Shown here piece after piece: positions 9,788 through 19,148 of a stretch of DNA of 64,000 nt. Under the pieces are notes generated by a model, which made no database searches, was not told the DNA's origin, and saw nothing but the letters and a program-made list of their open reading frames with translations. The position numbers and the translations under genes are program-made. This DNA comes from Streptomyces sp. I6 (GTDB lineage Bacteria > Actinomycetota > Actinomycetes > Streptomycetales > Streptomycetaceae). Numbering within the stretch: position 1 is the first letter of the stretch; each line of letters opens with the position of its first letter. Location: positions 1,457,501-1,521,500 of the forward strand of contig RHDP01000001.1 in the NCBI GenBank assembly GCA_003725745.1. The letters are read 5' to 3'.

Positions 9788-10574
9788 TCAGCCGCGCTTC
9801 TCGCCCAGGACGTGGAGCTGCGTGGCCACCGCGTGGAAGGCCTGCGACTCGGCGGCGGCCTCCTCCAGCTTCAGCAGGGCCTCCAGCGCCCCGGGCTCGG
9901 TGTCCACGAGTGCCCCGGGACCAGGTCCGCGAAGACCCGGACACCGTGCACGGAAACGATCTCCAGCCCGGCGTCGCCGACGAGCCCGGTGAGCTGCCCG
10001 GTCGTGAACCGGCGCGGCGTCGGGTCGCCCTCGCCCCAGCGCCCCGCCGGGTCGCCGAGCGCCTGCCGGGCCTCGGTGAAGTGCCCGGCCAGCGCCCTGG
10101 CGAGGACGGCGCCGCCGAGCCCGGCGGCGAGCAGGCTGAGGGCGCCTCCGGGGCGCAGCGCCTCCACCGCGTTCCGCACGCCTTCGGCCGGGTCCTCGAC
10201 GTACTCGAGCACGCCGTGGAACAGCACGGCGTCGAACCCGCCGCGCTCGACCACGTCGAACAGCCCGTGGACATCGCCCTGCACCCCGCGGACCCGGTCG
10301 GCCACCCCGGCCTCGGCCGCCCGGCGCTCCAGCGCGAACAGCGCGTTGGGGCTGGGGTCGACCACGGTGACGCGATGGCCGAGCCGAGCGGCGGGCACGG
10401 CGAAGTTGCCGGAGCCGCCGCCGGTGTCGAGGACGTCCAGGGCATCCCGTCCGGTCGCCTTGACCCGGCGGTCCAGGGCGTCCCTGAGCACCTCCCAGAC
10501 CACGGCCGTGCGAAGAGAGGCGCGGGACGGGGTCTCCCCGCGGCGAGACCGAACGGGGGCATCTGGTCCGACAC
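9788..10574 (-). CDS. Class I SAM-dependent methyltransferase (two frameshifts)
   Basis: Seven-strand methyltransferase of unknown substrate. The SAM motif is VLDTGGGSGNF, followed by the acidic VTVVDPSP and the motif VLFHGVLEYV. Similar actinobacterial proteins start MSDQMPPFGL, as does the ATG at 10574 here. Sense then switches frame at 10509-10512 (LFA/TAVVWEVL) and again in the C run at 9913-9916 (DLVPG/ALVDTEPGALEALL). Each change is a one-base loss. Restored, it is about 262 residues ending at 9788. It shares the strand with the HEPN protein gene upstream. Confidence 0.82.
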
Positions 10575-10784
10575 TGCTGGTGACTCCTCGACGCGGGTGC
10601 CGCCCCTGCTGAGGGGGCGTGAACGGTGCAGGCTGGCTCCACCCTATTGCCTCGGCAGCGCGCGGTGGCCGTCCCAGGGTGTCCCCGGGCCGCCCCGACT
10701 CCGCCCAGCCCCGCCGTCCACGCCCGGGTCCGCGCGCGGGCCCGCGCCCGGGCTTCGGCCATCCCGGGGCGGCCCCGGTGCCGC

Positions 10785-11345
10785 TCAGCCCGCAGCGCCC
10801 TCCGGCCGTCCGCCCTCGGGCCGCGGCCGCTCCGGGCCGGGCTGCGGCAGCACCGGCTGAAGCACCAGCAGCCGCTCCACCAGCCTCAGGAACACGGCCA
10901 CGTCGCGCATCAGGTCGTCCGCGTCGCGGCTGCCGGCGGCACCCCGGATGCCTGCCTCGGCACGGGCCCGGCGCTCGGCGCCGGAGGCGAAGAGGGCACT
11001 CCACTCGGTGAGCTCGGGGGCGATCTCCGGCAGGACCTCCCAGGCGGAGCGTATGCGTGCCCGGCGGCGCGGGCTGGTCTCGGGCCGCCCTCGGGCGGCG
11101 AGGACGGCCGCGGCGGTGCGCAGCGCGGCGAGGTGGGCGATGGCGTACCGCTCGTTGGGAGTCTCCAGACGGGCGGCCTCCTCCAGGCCCGCCCGCGCCT
11201 GGGCGAGCAGGTCGAGTGCGGCAGGGGGTGCGGACGACCGCCGCGGCACGGGGTGGACATCACTCGCGGGACCGGTAGGTGACGGGGCAGGGCGAGGGCC
11301 GCCTGCGCGGAGCCGGCGTGCGGCAGCGGCGTACGAGCTGGCCAT
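10785..11345 (-). CDS. SAV_6107-family HEPN-domain protein
   Basis: A 186-residue protein resembling the SAV_6107 family: basic, variable N-terminus (MASSYAAAARRLR), then the conserved helical stretch PPAALDLLAQARAGL..PNERYAIAHLAALRTAAAVLAARGRP, and the tail WEVLPEIAPELTEWSALFASGA. It belongs to the HEPN-like helical class, whose better-known members are ribonucleases or nucleotide-binding proteins; no catalytic R-x4-6-H motif is obvious, so function is open. The ATG at 11345 is preferred over the upstream one at 11375, because AGGAGG sits 7-8 bases ahead of it and homologues start there. Confidence 0.85.
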   Translation of the reverse strand: MASSYAAAARRLRAGGPRPAPSPTGPASDVHPVPRRSSAPPAALDLLAQARAGLEEAARLETPNERYAIAHLAALRTAAAVLAARGRPETSPRRRARIRSAWEVLPEIAPELTEWSALFASGAERRARAEAGIRGAAGSRDADDLMRDVAVFLRLVERLLVLQPVLPQPGPERPRPEGGRPEGAAG

Positions 11346-11572
11346 GACGAGCCTCCTGTCGTCGGGTGACGGCACTCCGGCCGTCCGTGAACCATGGTGG
11401 GGGCCGCCACTGACAATTCGCCCCGACCTGGGCTTGTCCGGGCGAAGGGGGTGCGCTGCCGGGCGGCAGCCTGGCTACCGGGCCCGCCGCGGAGGGCTCG
11501 GCCGCCCGGCTGCCGCCGGGCTAAGGTGATGCGAGGAGAACGGCGGAGCGTGGGGGACACCCCGGAGCGGTC

Positions 11573-12410
11573 ATGCGGGAACGACGCGGTGACCCGCCCG
11601 ACGATGCGCAGGACCTCCTCGTCGCCCTCGGGCGTCTCGTGGACCAGGCCCTGGAGCGGATCAGGCTCCAGCAGGCCCGTGTCGAACTCGCCATGGCCAT
11701 GCAGCGGCACATGCTCCCCCGGACCTCCCGCAGCTTCCGGGCCTGCGCGTCGCCGCCCGCTACACGCCGGCCAGGGACGGGCTGGACGTGGGCGGTGACT
11801 GGTACGACGCCTTCGTGATGCCGGACGGGTCGCTGGGGCTGGCGATCGGCGACGTGCAGGGGCACGACATGGAGGCCGTGGCGTTCATGGGGCAGGTCCG
11901 CACCAGTCTCCGGGCGCTCGCCGGGGCCACGAGCGACCCCCGGGAGGTGCTGGGCCGGGCCAACGACCTGCTCATCTCCATGGGCTGCGGCCTGTTCGCC
12001 ACCTGCTGCTTCCTGCGGTTCGACCCGGTCACCCGCGATCTCCACGTGTCCAGGGCGGGCCATGTGCCGATGGTCTGGGCCACCGCGGGCGGCCACGGCG
12101 TCGCCCTGGACCGCGGCGGCCCGCCCCTCGGGATCCTCGCCGGCGCGCGGTTCCCGGTGACGCACCGGAGGCTGGCGGAGGCCGGAGTGCTCGTGCTGCT
12201 CACCGACGGGGTGGTGGAGGGGCCCTCGTACCCGATGGAGGCCGGGCTGGCAGAGGTGGCCGAACTGGTGCGGACCGGGTTCGACGCCGACCCCGAGGTG
12301 CTCGCCTCCGCGGTGATCGAAGTGGCGGACCTGACCGGCCACCGGGACGACGCCGCGGTGCTCGTCGCCCGCTACGACGGACCGGCCGCCCCTCCGCCGG
12401 CCGGATCTGA
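11573..12410 (+). CDS. SpoIIE/RsbU-type PP2C protein serine phosphatase (frameshifted)
   Basis: PP2C-like phosphatase of the anti-anti-sigma type. A short helical N-terminal part (residues 1-49, ending AMAMQRHMLP) leads into the catalytic domain with the metal motif VGGDWYDAF, then GDVQGHDMEAV and the late motif LTGHRDDAAVLVARY. One base is missing in the C run at 11716-11720 (MLPPDLPQLPGLRVAARYTP is split). Beyond 12370 the frame stays open into the next gene; one further lost base would end it at the TGA at 12408, giving exactly 279 residues. It lacks PAS, GAF or kinase domains, so its input is probably the adjacent MASE1 protein or a separate partner. Confidence 0.8.
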
Positions 12411-12455
12411 CGCCGCCGAGTCGCCGCTCCCCCACGGGCGCAGGAGACTGCTGTC

Positions 12456-13399
12456 GTGCGCGATGAGGAGATCCGGCGCTACGGCTCGTTGGCGTTGCGC
12501 ATCCTCGCGGTGGCCGCGGTCTACTACGGCTCCGCCAGGCTCGGGCTGCTCCAGCACCTGGTGCGCGGCCAGATCACCCCGCTGTGGCCGCCGACCGGCC
12601 TGGCACTCGCCGGTCTGCTGTTCTTCGGGTTGCGGATCTGGCCCGGCATCGCACTCGGCGCGTTCCTGGTCAACCTCTCCATCGGCCCGACCGCCGCCGC
12701 GGTACTCGCCATCGCCGCGGGCAACACCGCCGCGCCGGTCTGCGCGTACCTGATGCTGCGCCGGGTGGGGTTCCGGCAGGAACTGGACCGGCTCCGGGAC
12801 GGACTGGCACTCGTCTTCCTCGGGGCGCTCGGCGGCATGCTCGTCAGCTCGACCGTCGGGACCGCGACCCTGGCCCTGTCCGGGGCGCTGGAGCGCGGCT
12901 TCTGGCCCGCATGGTCGGTCTGGTGGACGGGCGACGCGATGGGCGTGCTGGTGGTCACGCCGTTCCTGCTCGTGCTGCGCCGTGCGCGGTGGCCCGTCCC
13001 GGCCGATCGGGCCCGCTGGGCGGAGGCGGCGGCGCTGGGGGTCTGCACGCTCGGCGTGACGCTGCTCGCGGTCTCGGTGCGCAACTCGCCGCTGCTGTTC
13101 CTGGTCTTCCCGTGTCTGATCTGGGCCGCCTTCCGGTTCCAGCTGGCGGGGCCGCGCCGTGCGCGCTCGCGGTGTCGACGCTCGCGGTCACGGCCGCGGC
13201 CGAGGAACTCGGGCCGTTCGCCGGGCGGGACCTGTTCGCCAACATGGTCACCCTGCAGGCCTTCAACGGCGCCACGGCGCTGACGGCGCTGCTGATGGCG
13301 GCCGTGATCACCGAGCGGAACCGGACCTACGAGGAGATCAGGCGCGCCTGCACCCGGCTCGCGGAGATCGTGTCCGGAACCGAACCGCGCGACCGCTGA
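12456..13399 (+). CDS. Stand-alone MASE1-domain integral membrane protein (frameshifted)
   Basis: Polytopic membrane protein consisting of a MASE1 sensory domain: about eight helices, with the family hallmark ITPLWPPTGLALAGLLF near residues 40-57 and WWTGDAMGVLVVTPFLL near 155-172. MASE1 normally precedes GGDEF, histidine kinase or similar output domains, but none follows here; the protein ends with a short cytoplasmic tail. The frame from GTG 12456 is interrupted at the G run 13148-13151 (FQLAG/AAPCALAVSTLAV), one base lost; restored length is 314 residues. Lying directly downstream of a PP2C phosphatase, it may be its membrane sensor (inference). Confidence 0.82.
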
Positions 13400-13436
13400 A
13401 CCCCGCGTTTTGCTTCGGCCCGGCTCCCGGAGTAGC

Positions 13437-13467
13437 TTTTGCACTGACCAGTCAGTACAAATAGGGA
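13437..13467 (+). promoter_or_regulatory. Promoter with overlapping TetR-type operator for the ATPase-YhgE operon
   Basis: An imperfect palindrome at 13437-13462, with perfect core ACTGAC-CA-GTCAGT (13443-13456), fits a TetR-family operator. It lies between a possible -35 (TTGCAC, 13439-13444) and -10 (TAGGGA, 13462-13467) with 17-base spacing. A repressor bound here would block polymerase. The TetR gene at 16443 in the same operon is the obvious candidate ligand. The -10 lies only 7 bases before the GTG at 13474, so the transcript may be leaderless. Confidence 0.65.
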
Positions 13468-13473
13468 GGGTGC

Positions 13474-14328
13474 GTGGACAGCCCGCACGGGGCAGCCGTA
13501 CGAGCCCGGGGCTTCGGCCTCAGAGGACCCCGCGGCTGGGCGTTCCGCAACGTGGACATCGAGGCCGGCCCGGGTTCGCTCATCGCGATCGAGGGCCCGT
13601 CCGGCTCCGGACGCACCTGTCTGCTGCTCGCGCTCAGCGGGCGCATGAAAGCGGCGGAGGGGCACGCGGAGGTGGGCGGGCTGCGGCTGCCGCGCAAGAT
13701 GGCGGCGGTCCGCCGCATCAGCGCGCTGGGGCCGGTTCCCGGGGTGAGCGACCTCGACCCGGCGCTGACCGTCGCCGAGCACCTGCGGGAGCGGGTCCTG
13801 CTGCAGCGGCGGTTCGACGGCTCGCTGCGCGCCCTGCTGCGGCCGCCGGGGGAACGGGCCGCGGCGGCACGGGCGCGGCTGGACGAGGCGCTGGGCCTCG
13901 CCGGCCTCGATGTGGACGCCCTGCCGAAGGCGGGGCGCACGGCTGTACGGGATCTCGGACGGCTGGAGGCGCTCCGGCTCTCCGTGGCCCTTGCCATGGT
14001 CGGCCGCCCGCGGCTGCTGGCCGTCGACGACGCCGACCTCAAGCTCTCCGAGGCCGACCGGGCGGAGGCGTGGGGGCTCCTGCGCGGCGTCGCCGCCGGG
14101 GGGACGACCGTGCTCACGGTCTGCGGCGAGGCGCCCGGGGACGCCGTGGTGGTCCGTACGGACGCGGGGGCCTCCCACCCGGCCGCGCCCGGCACCTCCC
14201 CGGCCCCCGGCAGCCGCCCCCGTGCGCACGACGCCACGGTCGCGACCGCGACCCCGAACGAGACCGGGACCGCGACCGGGACCGCGACCCCGAACGAGAC
14301 CGCCAACGAGACCGAGGAGGGGCGGCCG
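13474..14328 (+). CDS. ABC-type ATP-binding protein with degenerate motifs (frame continues into YhgE gene)
   Basis: ABC ATPase-like partner of the YhgE/Pip protein that follows. From GTG 13474, fold elements are recognisable: a P-loop region GPSGSGRT where Arg replaces the usual Lys, a weak signature region (LGRLEALRLSVALAM) and a Walker B-like LLAVDDADL lacking the catalytic Glu. The C-terminal part is a low-complexity linker (TATPNET repeated). No stop codon separates it from the YhgE start at 14329, so this sequence encodes one continuous chain. Either a natural fusion or a lost base is possible; in the neighbouring frame the protein would end at 14357 with an Arg-Asp-rich tail. Confidence 0.75.
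14244..14302 (+). repeat. Direct repeat in the ATPase-YhgE linker
   Basis: A 23-base segment (GACCGCGACCCCGAACGAGA plus CCG) occurs at 14244-14266 and again at 14280-14302, 36 bases apart, with shorter ACCGCGACC copies between. It encodes TATPNET units in the linker between the ATPase and YhgE parts. Confidence 0.85.
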
Positions 14329-16406
14329 ATGCGCTCGCCGAAACTGGCCGCGCTTGAACTGAAGCGCTTCGGCAGGGGCAGGCTGCCAAGGGCCGCACTG
14401 GTGGCGATCCTGCTGCTCCCGCTGCTCTACGGCGCCCTGTACCTGTGGTCGTTCTGGGACCCGTACAGCCGCCTCGACAAGCTTCCGGTGGCACTCGTCA
14501 ACGACGACCGGGGCGCGACCGCCGCCGGGAAGAAGATCGCGGCCGGCGACGAGATCACCGAGGGGCTGCGCGGGAGCGACGTCTTCGAGTGGCACGAGGT
14601 GAGCGCCCGGGAGGCCCGCAAGGGCGTCGAGGACGGTACGTACTACCTGTCGCTGACCATGCCCGCCGACTTCAGCGAGCGCATCGCCTCCGCCTCCGGC
14701 GACGCCCCTGAGACCGGGGCGATGGAGGTCCGGACGAACGACGCCAACAACTACATCGTCGGGCAGATATCCCGCACGGTCTTCGCCGAGGTCCGCGAGT
14801 CCGCGTCCAAGGACGCCTCCCGCTCCTTCCTCGACAAGATCTTCATCTCGTTCTCCGACATCCACGACGCCACCGCGGAGGCGGCGAAGGGCGCCGACCG
14901 GCTCAAGGGCGGGATCGGCAAGGCGAAGGAGGGCTCCAAGGAGCTCGCCGACGGCCTGAAGGACGCCAAGGACGGCAGCGGCAGGCTCGCGGGCGGCATC
15001 AGCCGCCTCGAGGACGGCGCGGGCGAGCTGGAGAAGGGCGCCCGCGAGCTGGCCGAGGGAACCGGCCGGCTGGCCGGCAAGGTCAACGCCGTCGCGGCCG
15101 GCGTCCGGCCGTACCTCGAGGGCGACGGTGCGGCGATCGCCGAGCACGCGCGGTTCGTGGAACACGGCGCCCGTGCCGCGCGCAGCCGTCTGGACCTCCT
15201 CGTGACGACCGCCCCGGCCGCCGCGGCCAAGGCGCACGGCGCGGCCGACGAGGCGGACGCCCTGCACAGGTCCCGCTGCGAGGACACCGCGCCGCCCGAC
15301 CCCGCCGTCTGCCCGGTGCTGGAGAAGGCCAAGACCGCCACGGCCGACTCCGCCGCGGTCGCCGACGACGTCGTCACACTGGTGAACGGCAACAGCGCCG
15401 AGCTGAAGCAGCTCGACACCCGTCTGGCCAAGCTCCAGAAGCTGGCCGAGGACCTCGCCGACCGCTCCCCGACCCTCGGCGACGACATCGAGAAGGCCGT
15501 CGCGGACGTCAACCGGCTGAACTCCGGGGCGCACCAGGTGGCCGAGGGCGCCGGCGACCTCCATCGGGGCTGGGCACCGCACGGACCGGTTCCACCGACC
15601 TCGACACCGGGGTGGGCAGGCTCGAGAACGGCGCCCACGACCTCGACGGCGGCATGTACAAGCTCGTCGACGGCTCGGGCGAACTGGCCGGCGGGCTCAA
15701 CGACGGCGTCGGCAGGATCCCCGACTACGACAAGCAGGAGCGCGACCGCCGCACCCAGGTGATGGCCGACCCCGTGCAACTCGCCTCCCAGTCACTGCAC
15801 AAGGCGGACAACTACGGCACCGGCTTCGCCCCGTACTTCATCCCGCTCTCCCTCTGGGTGGGCGCCATGGTGGCGTACATGCTGATCCAGCCGCTCAACC
15901 GGCGCGCCCTCGCCGCCGGCGCATCGGCCTGGCGGATCGCCCTCGCCGGCTGGCTGCCGGTGGCGGCGATCGGACTGCTCCAGGTCGGCGCGCTGATGGC
16001 GGTGCTCCACTGGGGGCTCGGGCTGCAGATGGCCCGCGCCGCCGGGACGGTCGGTTTCCTGGCCCTGGTCGTGGGCTGCTTCGCCGCGATCATCCAGTGG
16101 CTCAACGCCCGCTTCGGCGCGGCCGGCCGGATCCTCGTGCTGGCGCTGCTGATGCTGCAGCTGACCTCGGCGGGCGGCACCTACCCCGTCCAGACCAGCC
16201 CGCCGTTCTTCAACGCCGTCCATCCCTTCCTGCCGATGACGTACGTGGTCGAGGCGCTGCGCCGGCTCATCACGGGCGGCGGCGCCGAACCGGTCTGGCA
16301 GGCCGTGGCGGTCCTCGTGGCGTTCACCGCCGGGGCGCTGGCACTGACCGCGGTGTCCGCACGGCGCAGGCAGGTGTGGACGTTCGACCGGCTTCACCCG
16401 AGCTGA
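14329..16406 (+). CDS. YhgE/Pip-family membrane protein, export-type (frameshifted)
   Basis: Membrane protein of the YhgE/phage-infection-protein family: one helix near residues 20-40 (ALVAILLLPLLYGALYLW), a long extracytoplasmic part rich in heptad-like repeats (LKGGIGKAKEGSKELADGL and so on), and a C-terminal block of five or six helices related to ABC-2 permeases. The internal ATG at 14329 has a good ribosome site (GAGGAGGGG). One base is lost in the G run 15566-15569, and sense resumes at LGTARTGSTDLDTGVGRLE. Restored length is 692 residues, as expected. Together with the ATPase and TetR genes it forms a likely efflux or cell-wall-related operon. Confidence 0.87.
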
Positions 16407-16442
16407 GCCTGTGAGGCGGGCGGACCTGTGAGAATCGGCACC

Positions 16443-17051
16443 ATGAACAGCGGCAGCACCCGGAGACAGGCCACGCGCGCCAAGCTCTACGAGGCGGCGG
16501 TGACCCTCATCGCCGAGCAGGGCTTCTCCGCCACCACGGTCGACGAGATCGCCGAGCGGGCCGGCGTCGCCAAGGGCACCGTCTACTACAACTTCAAGAG
16601 CAAGACCGAACTCTTCGAGGAGCTGCTGCGGTACGGCGTCGGCCTGCTGACCGCCTCGCTGCAGGAGGCCGCCGACGAGGCGGAGCGGCGGGGCGGGAGC
16701 AAGATCGAGGCCCTGGACGGGATGATCCGCGCCGGGCTGGTCTTCATCGACCGCTATCCCGCCTTCACCCAGCTGTACGTCGCCGAGCTGTGGCGCACCA
16801 ACCGGGCCTGGCAGTCGACGCTGATGGTGGTCCGCCGGGAGGCGGTCGCCGTCGTCGAGACCGTGCTCCGCGAGGGTGTCGAGCGGGGCGAGCTGAGCAA
16901 GGAGATCGACATTCCGCTGACCGCGGCCGCGCTGTTCGGGATGGTGCTCGTGGCGGCGCTCGACTGGCAGGCGTTCCAGCGGGAGCGGTCGCTCGACGAT
17001 GTGCACGCGGCCCTGTCCCGGCTGCTGCACGGGCGGGTCGGCGGCTGCTGA
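16443..17051 (+). CDS. TetR-family transcriptional regulator
   Basis: DNA-binding repressor of about 202 residues. The N-terminal helix-turn-helix is classic TetR: AKLYEAAVTLIAEQGFSATTVDEIAERAGVAKGTVYYNFKSK spans about residues 10-51. The C-terminal ligand domain is helical. It lies 36 bases downstream of the YhgE gene in the same direction and probably controls that operon through the palindrome at 13437-13462. The ATG at 16443 is chosen; a GTG at 16428 in frame would add five residues and cannot be ruled out, as neither has a strong ribosome site. Confidence 0.92.
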   Translation: MNSGSTRRQATRAKLYEAAVTLIAEQGFSATTVDEIAERAGVAKGTVYYNFKSKTELFEELLRYGVGLLTASLQEAADEAERRGGSKIEALDGMIRAGLVFIDRYPAFTQLYVAELWRTNRAWQSTLMVVRREAVAVVETVLREGVERGELSKEIDIPLTAAALFGMVLVAALDWQAFQRERSLDDVHAALSRLLHGRVGGC

Positions 17052-17137
17052 CGCCTTCCGGCCCCGTGGGGCGGGCGGTGCGGATTCGGGCCCCGTGGCG
17101 GGCGGGACACCGGCCGCCACGGCTGCCGCCGGCGCAC

Positions 17138-17207
17138 ACGGCGGGGAGACGCCGGTGCGGCGAAGCCCGATTGCCCGAGCCCCGCCGCACCGGCGTCTCC
17201 CCGCCGT
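17138..17207. terminator. 25-bp perfect hairpin terminator
   Basis: Bases 17138-17162 are exactly complementary to 17183-17207, with a 20-base loop. It lies about 90 bases after the TetR stop and most likely ends the ATPase-YhgE-TetR transcript. There is no U tract, as is usual in Streptomyces. Confidence 0.8.
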
Positions 17208-17260
17208 TTCCCCGCTGCCCCGTACCGCTGTCCCCCGGGTCCGGGCAACCCCCGTTCCGC

Positions 17261-17317
17261 AAGGGGCGCGGCGCCGTTCCGCCGCCCCGTGCCGGCGGTG
17301 CCGGCGCCGCGCCCTTT
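17261..17317. terminator. Second GC-rich hairpin downstream of tetR
   Basis: AAGGGGCGCGGCGCCG at 17261-17276 pairs with CGGCGCCGCGCCCTTT at 17302-17317, leaving one bulged G. It may act with the stronger hairpin at 17138-17207. The rest of the gap 17052-17578 (527 bp) shows no gene; a promoter for the following oxidoreductase is expected in its less GC-rich part, about 17360-17410. Confidence 0.5.
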
Positions 17318-17578
17318 CCGTGGCCTCCACTCTGCCGTCCGCGCAGGTCGGCCCCATCCGCGCGCCTACTCATCTCCCGCACTAGGTACGGATACTCAGA
17401 GGTTCGTGCTCACCCCGGCCGCTCCGGGTGCGGGCCGGTCACGACCCCGCCCCGCCCGGGTCCGCGCCCGGCCTGTGCCCAGGCCCCCGCCGGTGCCCGG
17501 GCCGGGCCGGGCCGCCGGTGGCCGGGCGTGGGAACACCGCCCCGATGGCCTCCGGAGGCGGCCGATACAGTCCCTGGC

Positions 17579-19087
17579 ATGGCACGGATTGTGGTGATCG
17601 GCGCCGGGATGGGCGCCATGGCGGCCGCCGCGCGGCTGGCCGTGGCGGGCCACCGGGTGAGGGTGTACGAGCGGGCGGGCACATACGGCGGCGCGGTGCG
17701 CCGGTTCGAGCGCGACGGCTTCGCCTTCGACACCGGGCCCGGTCTGCTGCATCTGCCCGCAGTCTGGCGCGACTTCTTCGTGAAGACCGGCAGGGAGCCC
17801 CTGGAGCAGTGCGTCGACCTGGTCCAGGTGGACCCGGCGGGCCGTCATGTCTTCGCCGACGGGACGGCCGTGACACTGCCGAACGCCTCGCGCGCGGGAG
17901 TCGTGTCGGCGCTCGACGGAGCGCTCGGAGCCGGTGCGGGCGAGCGCTGGGGCGATTTCCTGGTGCGGGCCAGGGATGCCTGGGACCGCTCCCGGCGGCC
18001 GCTGCTGGAGGAGCCGCTGCCCGCGGACGCGTCCCGCCTCGCCCGGGATCCGTATCCGGCGCTCAGGAGCGGGCTGCTGCGCCGCCCGGCGCGCACCCTC
18101 GCCGAGGTGGGCCGGCGCGAGCTGCGCGATCCGCGGCTGGCGGCGCTGCTGGAGAGCCACGCACTGGCCTACGGCTTCGATCCCGCCACCGCGCCCGCTT
18201 CCGCCGCCGTCCTGCCGTACATGGAGCAGACCTTCGGCAGCTGGTACGTGCGGGGCGGGATGCGGGCCCTCGCCGACGCCGTGCACCAGCGGTGCCTCGC
18301 ACGGAAGGTGGAGTTCGTCCTCGGCGCCGAGGTGACGGGCGTGCGGATCGAGGACGGCCGGGTGTCCGGGGTGGAGCTGGCGGACGGCGGCACGGCCCGC
18401 GCCGACCATGTCGTCGCGGGCGCTCCCGTGCCCGCGCTGTACCGGGACCAGGTCCTGCCGTGGCACTCCCGGGACGAGTGGCCGCACCACCAGTCGGCAG
18501 TGCGGACGGGGCGGGTCACCCTCTGCCTGGCGCTGCGCGGCGCCCGGGAGGCGGAGGCGGCCCACCGCACGGTGGTGCACTCGCCCGACCGGGCCGGAGA
18601 GTCGGCGGCGCTGGCCGCCGGGCGGCTGTGCGACCGTCCGACCGTCGTGGTGCTCCGGCCGGACGACGAGCGGCTGCGGCCCGGCGGCCACGAGGCGGTC
18701 ACCGTGACCGCGACCGTGACCGCCGAGCCCGGCGGCCGGTCGCCGGAGGAGCCCCGGGGCGGCGGCGCGCTGGTGGAGGCCTTCGCCGACCGGATGGCGG
18801 CAGCGGCGGAAGCGGCCGTTCCGGGGCTGCGGGAGCGGCTCCTGTGGCGCGAGGTGCGTACGCCCGAGGACACCTTCCGGGAGACCGGTACCCGCGAGGT
18901 GCCCGGACCGGCGCTTGCCGGAGCGGGCGGGACGCTGCTGCCCGCCGCGAACGTCTCACCGGTGCCCGGGGTGTACTTCGCGGGCGGCTGGTCGCATCCC
19001 GGCGGCGGGCTCGCACACAGCGGAATGTCGGGCGCGCTGGCGGCCGGCCTCATCGTGGAGGGCGCGGACTTCCGCGGTTCGCGGTGA
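17579..19087 (+). CDS. CrtI-like NAD(P)/FAD-dependent oxidoreductase
   Basis: A 502-residue flavoprotein of the phytoene desaturase/amine oxidase superfamily. It has the N-terminal FAD-binding Rossmann motif VIGAGMGAMAAAARLA (residues 6-21), the YGGAVRRFERDGFAFDTGPGLLHLP segment typical of CrtI-type enzymes (about 37-61), a substrate domain, and the C-terminal FAD motif GVYFAGGWSHPGGGLAHSGMSGALAA. No other carotenoid genes lie nearby, so the substrate is unknown. The ATG at 17579 is chosen, because the open frame further upstream has no family similarity. It stands alone, convergent with the membrane protein gene that follows. Confidence 0.9.
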   Translation: MARIVVIGAGMGAMAAAARLAVAGHRVRVYERAGTYGGAVRRFERDGFAFDTGPGLLHLPAVWRDFFVKTGREPLEQCVDLVQVDPAGRHVFADGTAVTLPNASRAGVVSALDGALGAGAGERWGDFLVRARDAWDRSRRPLLEEPLPADASRLARDPYPALRSGLLRRPARTLAEVGRRELRDPRLAALLESHALAYGFDPATAPASAAVLPYMEQTFGSWYVRGGMRALADAVHQRCLARKVEFVLGAEVTGVRIEDGRVSGVELADGGTARADHVVAGAPVPALYRDQVLPWHSRDEWPHHQSAVRTGRVTLCLALRGAREAEAAHRTVVHSPDRAGESAALAAGRLCDRPTVVVLRPDDERLRPGGHEAVTVTATVTAEPGGRSPEEPRGGGALVEAFADRMAAAAEAAVPGLRERLLWREVRTPEDTFRETGTREVPGPALAGAGGTLLPAANVSPVPGVYFAGGWSHPGGGLAHSGMSGALAAGLIVEGADFRGSR

Positions 19088-19148
19088 CGTCCGCGTCCGG
19101 TGCCTCGGGGGCCGGGACCGGGGGCGGACACCCCCGGGGCCGGTGGCC

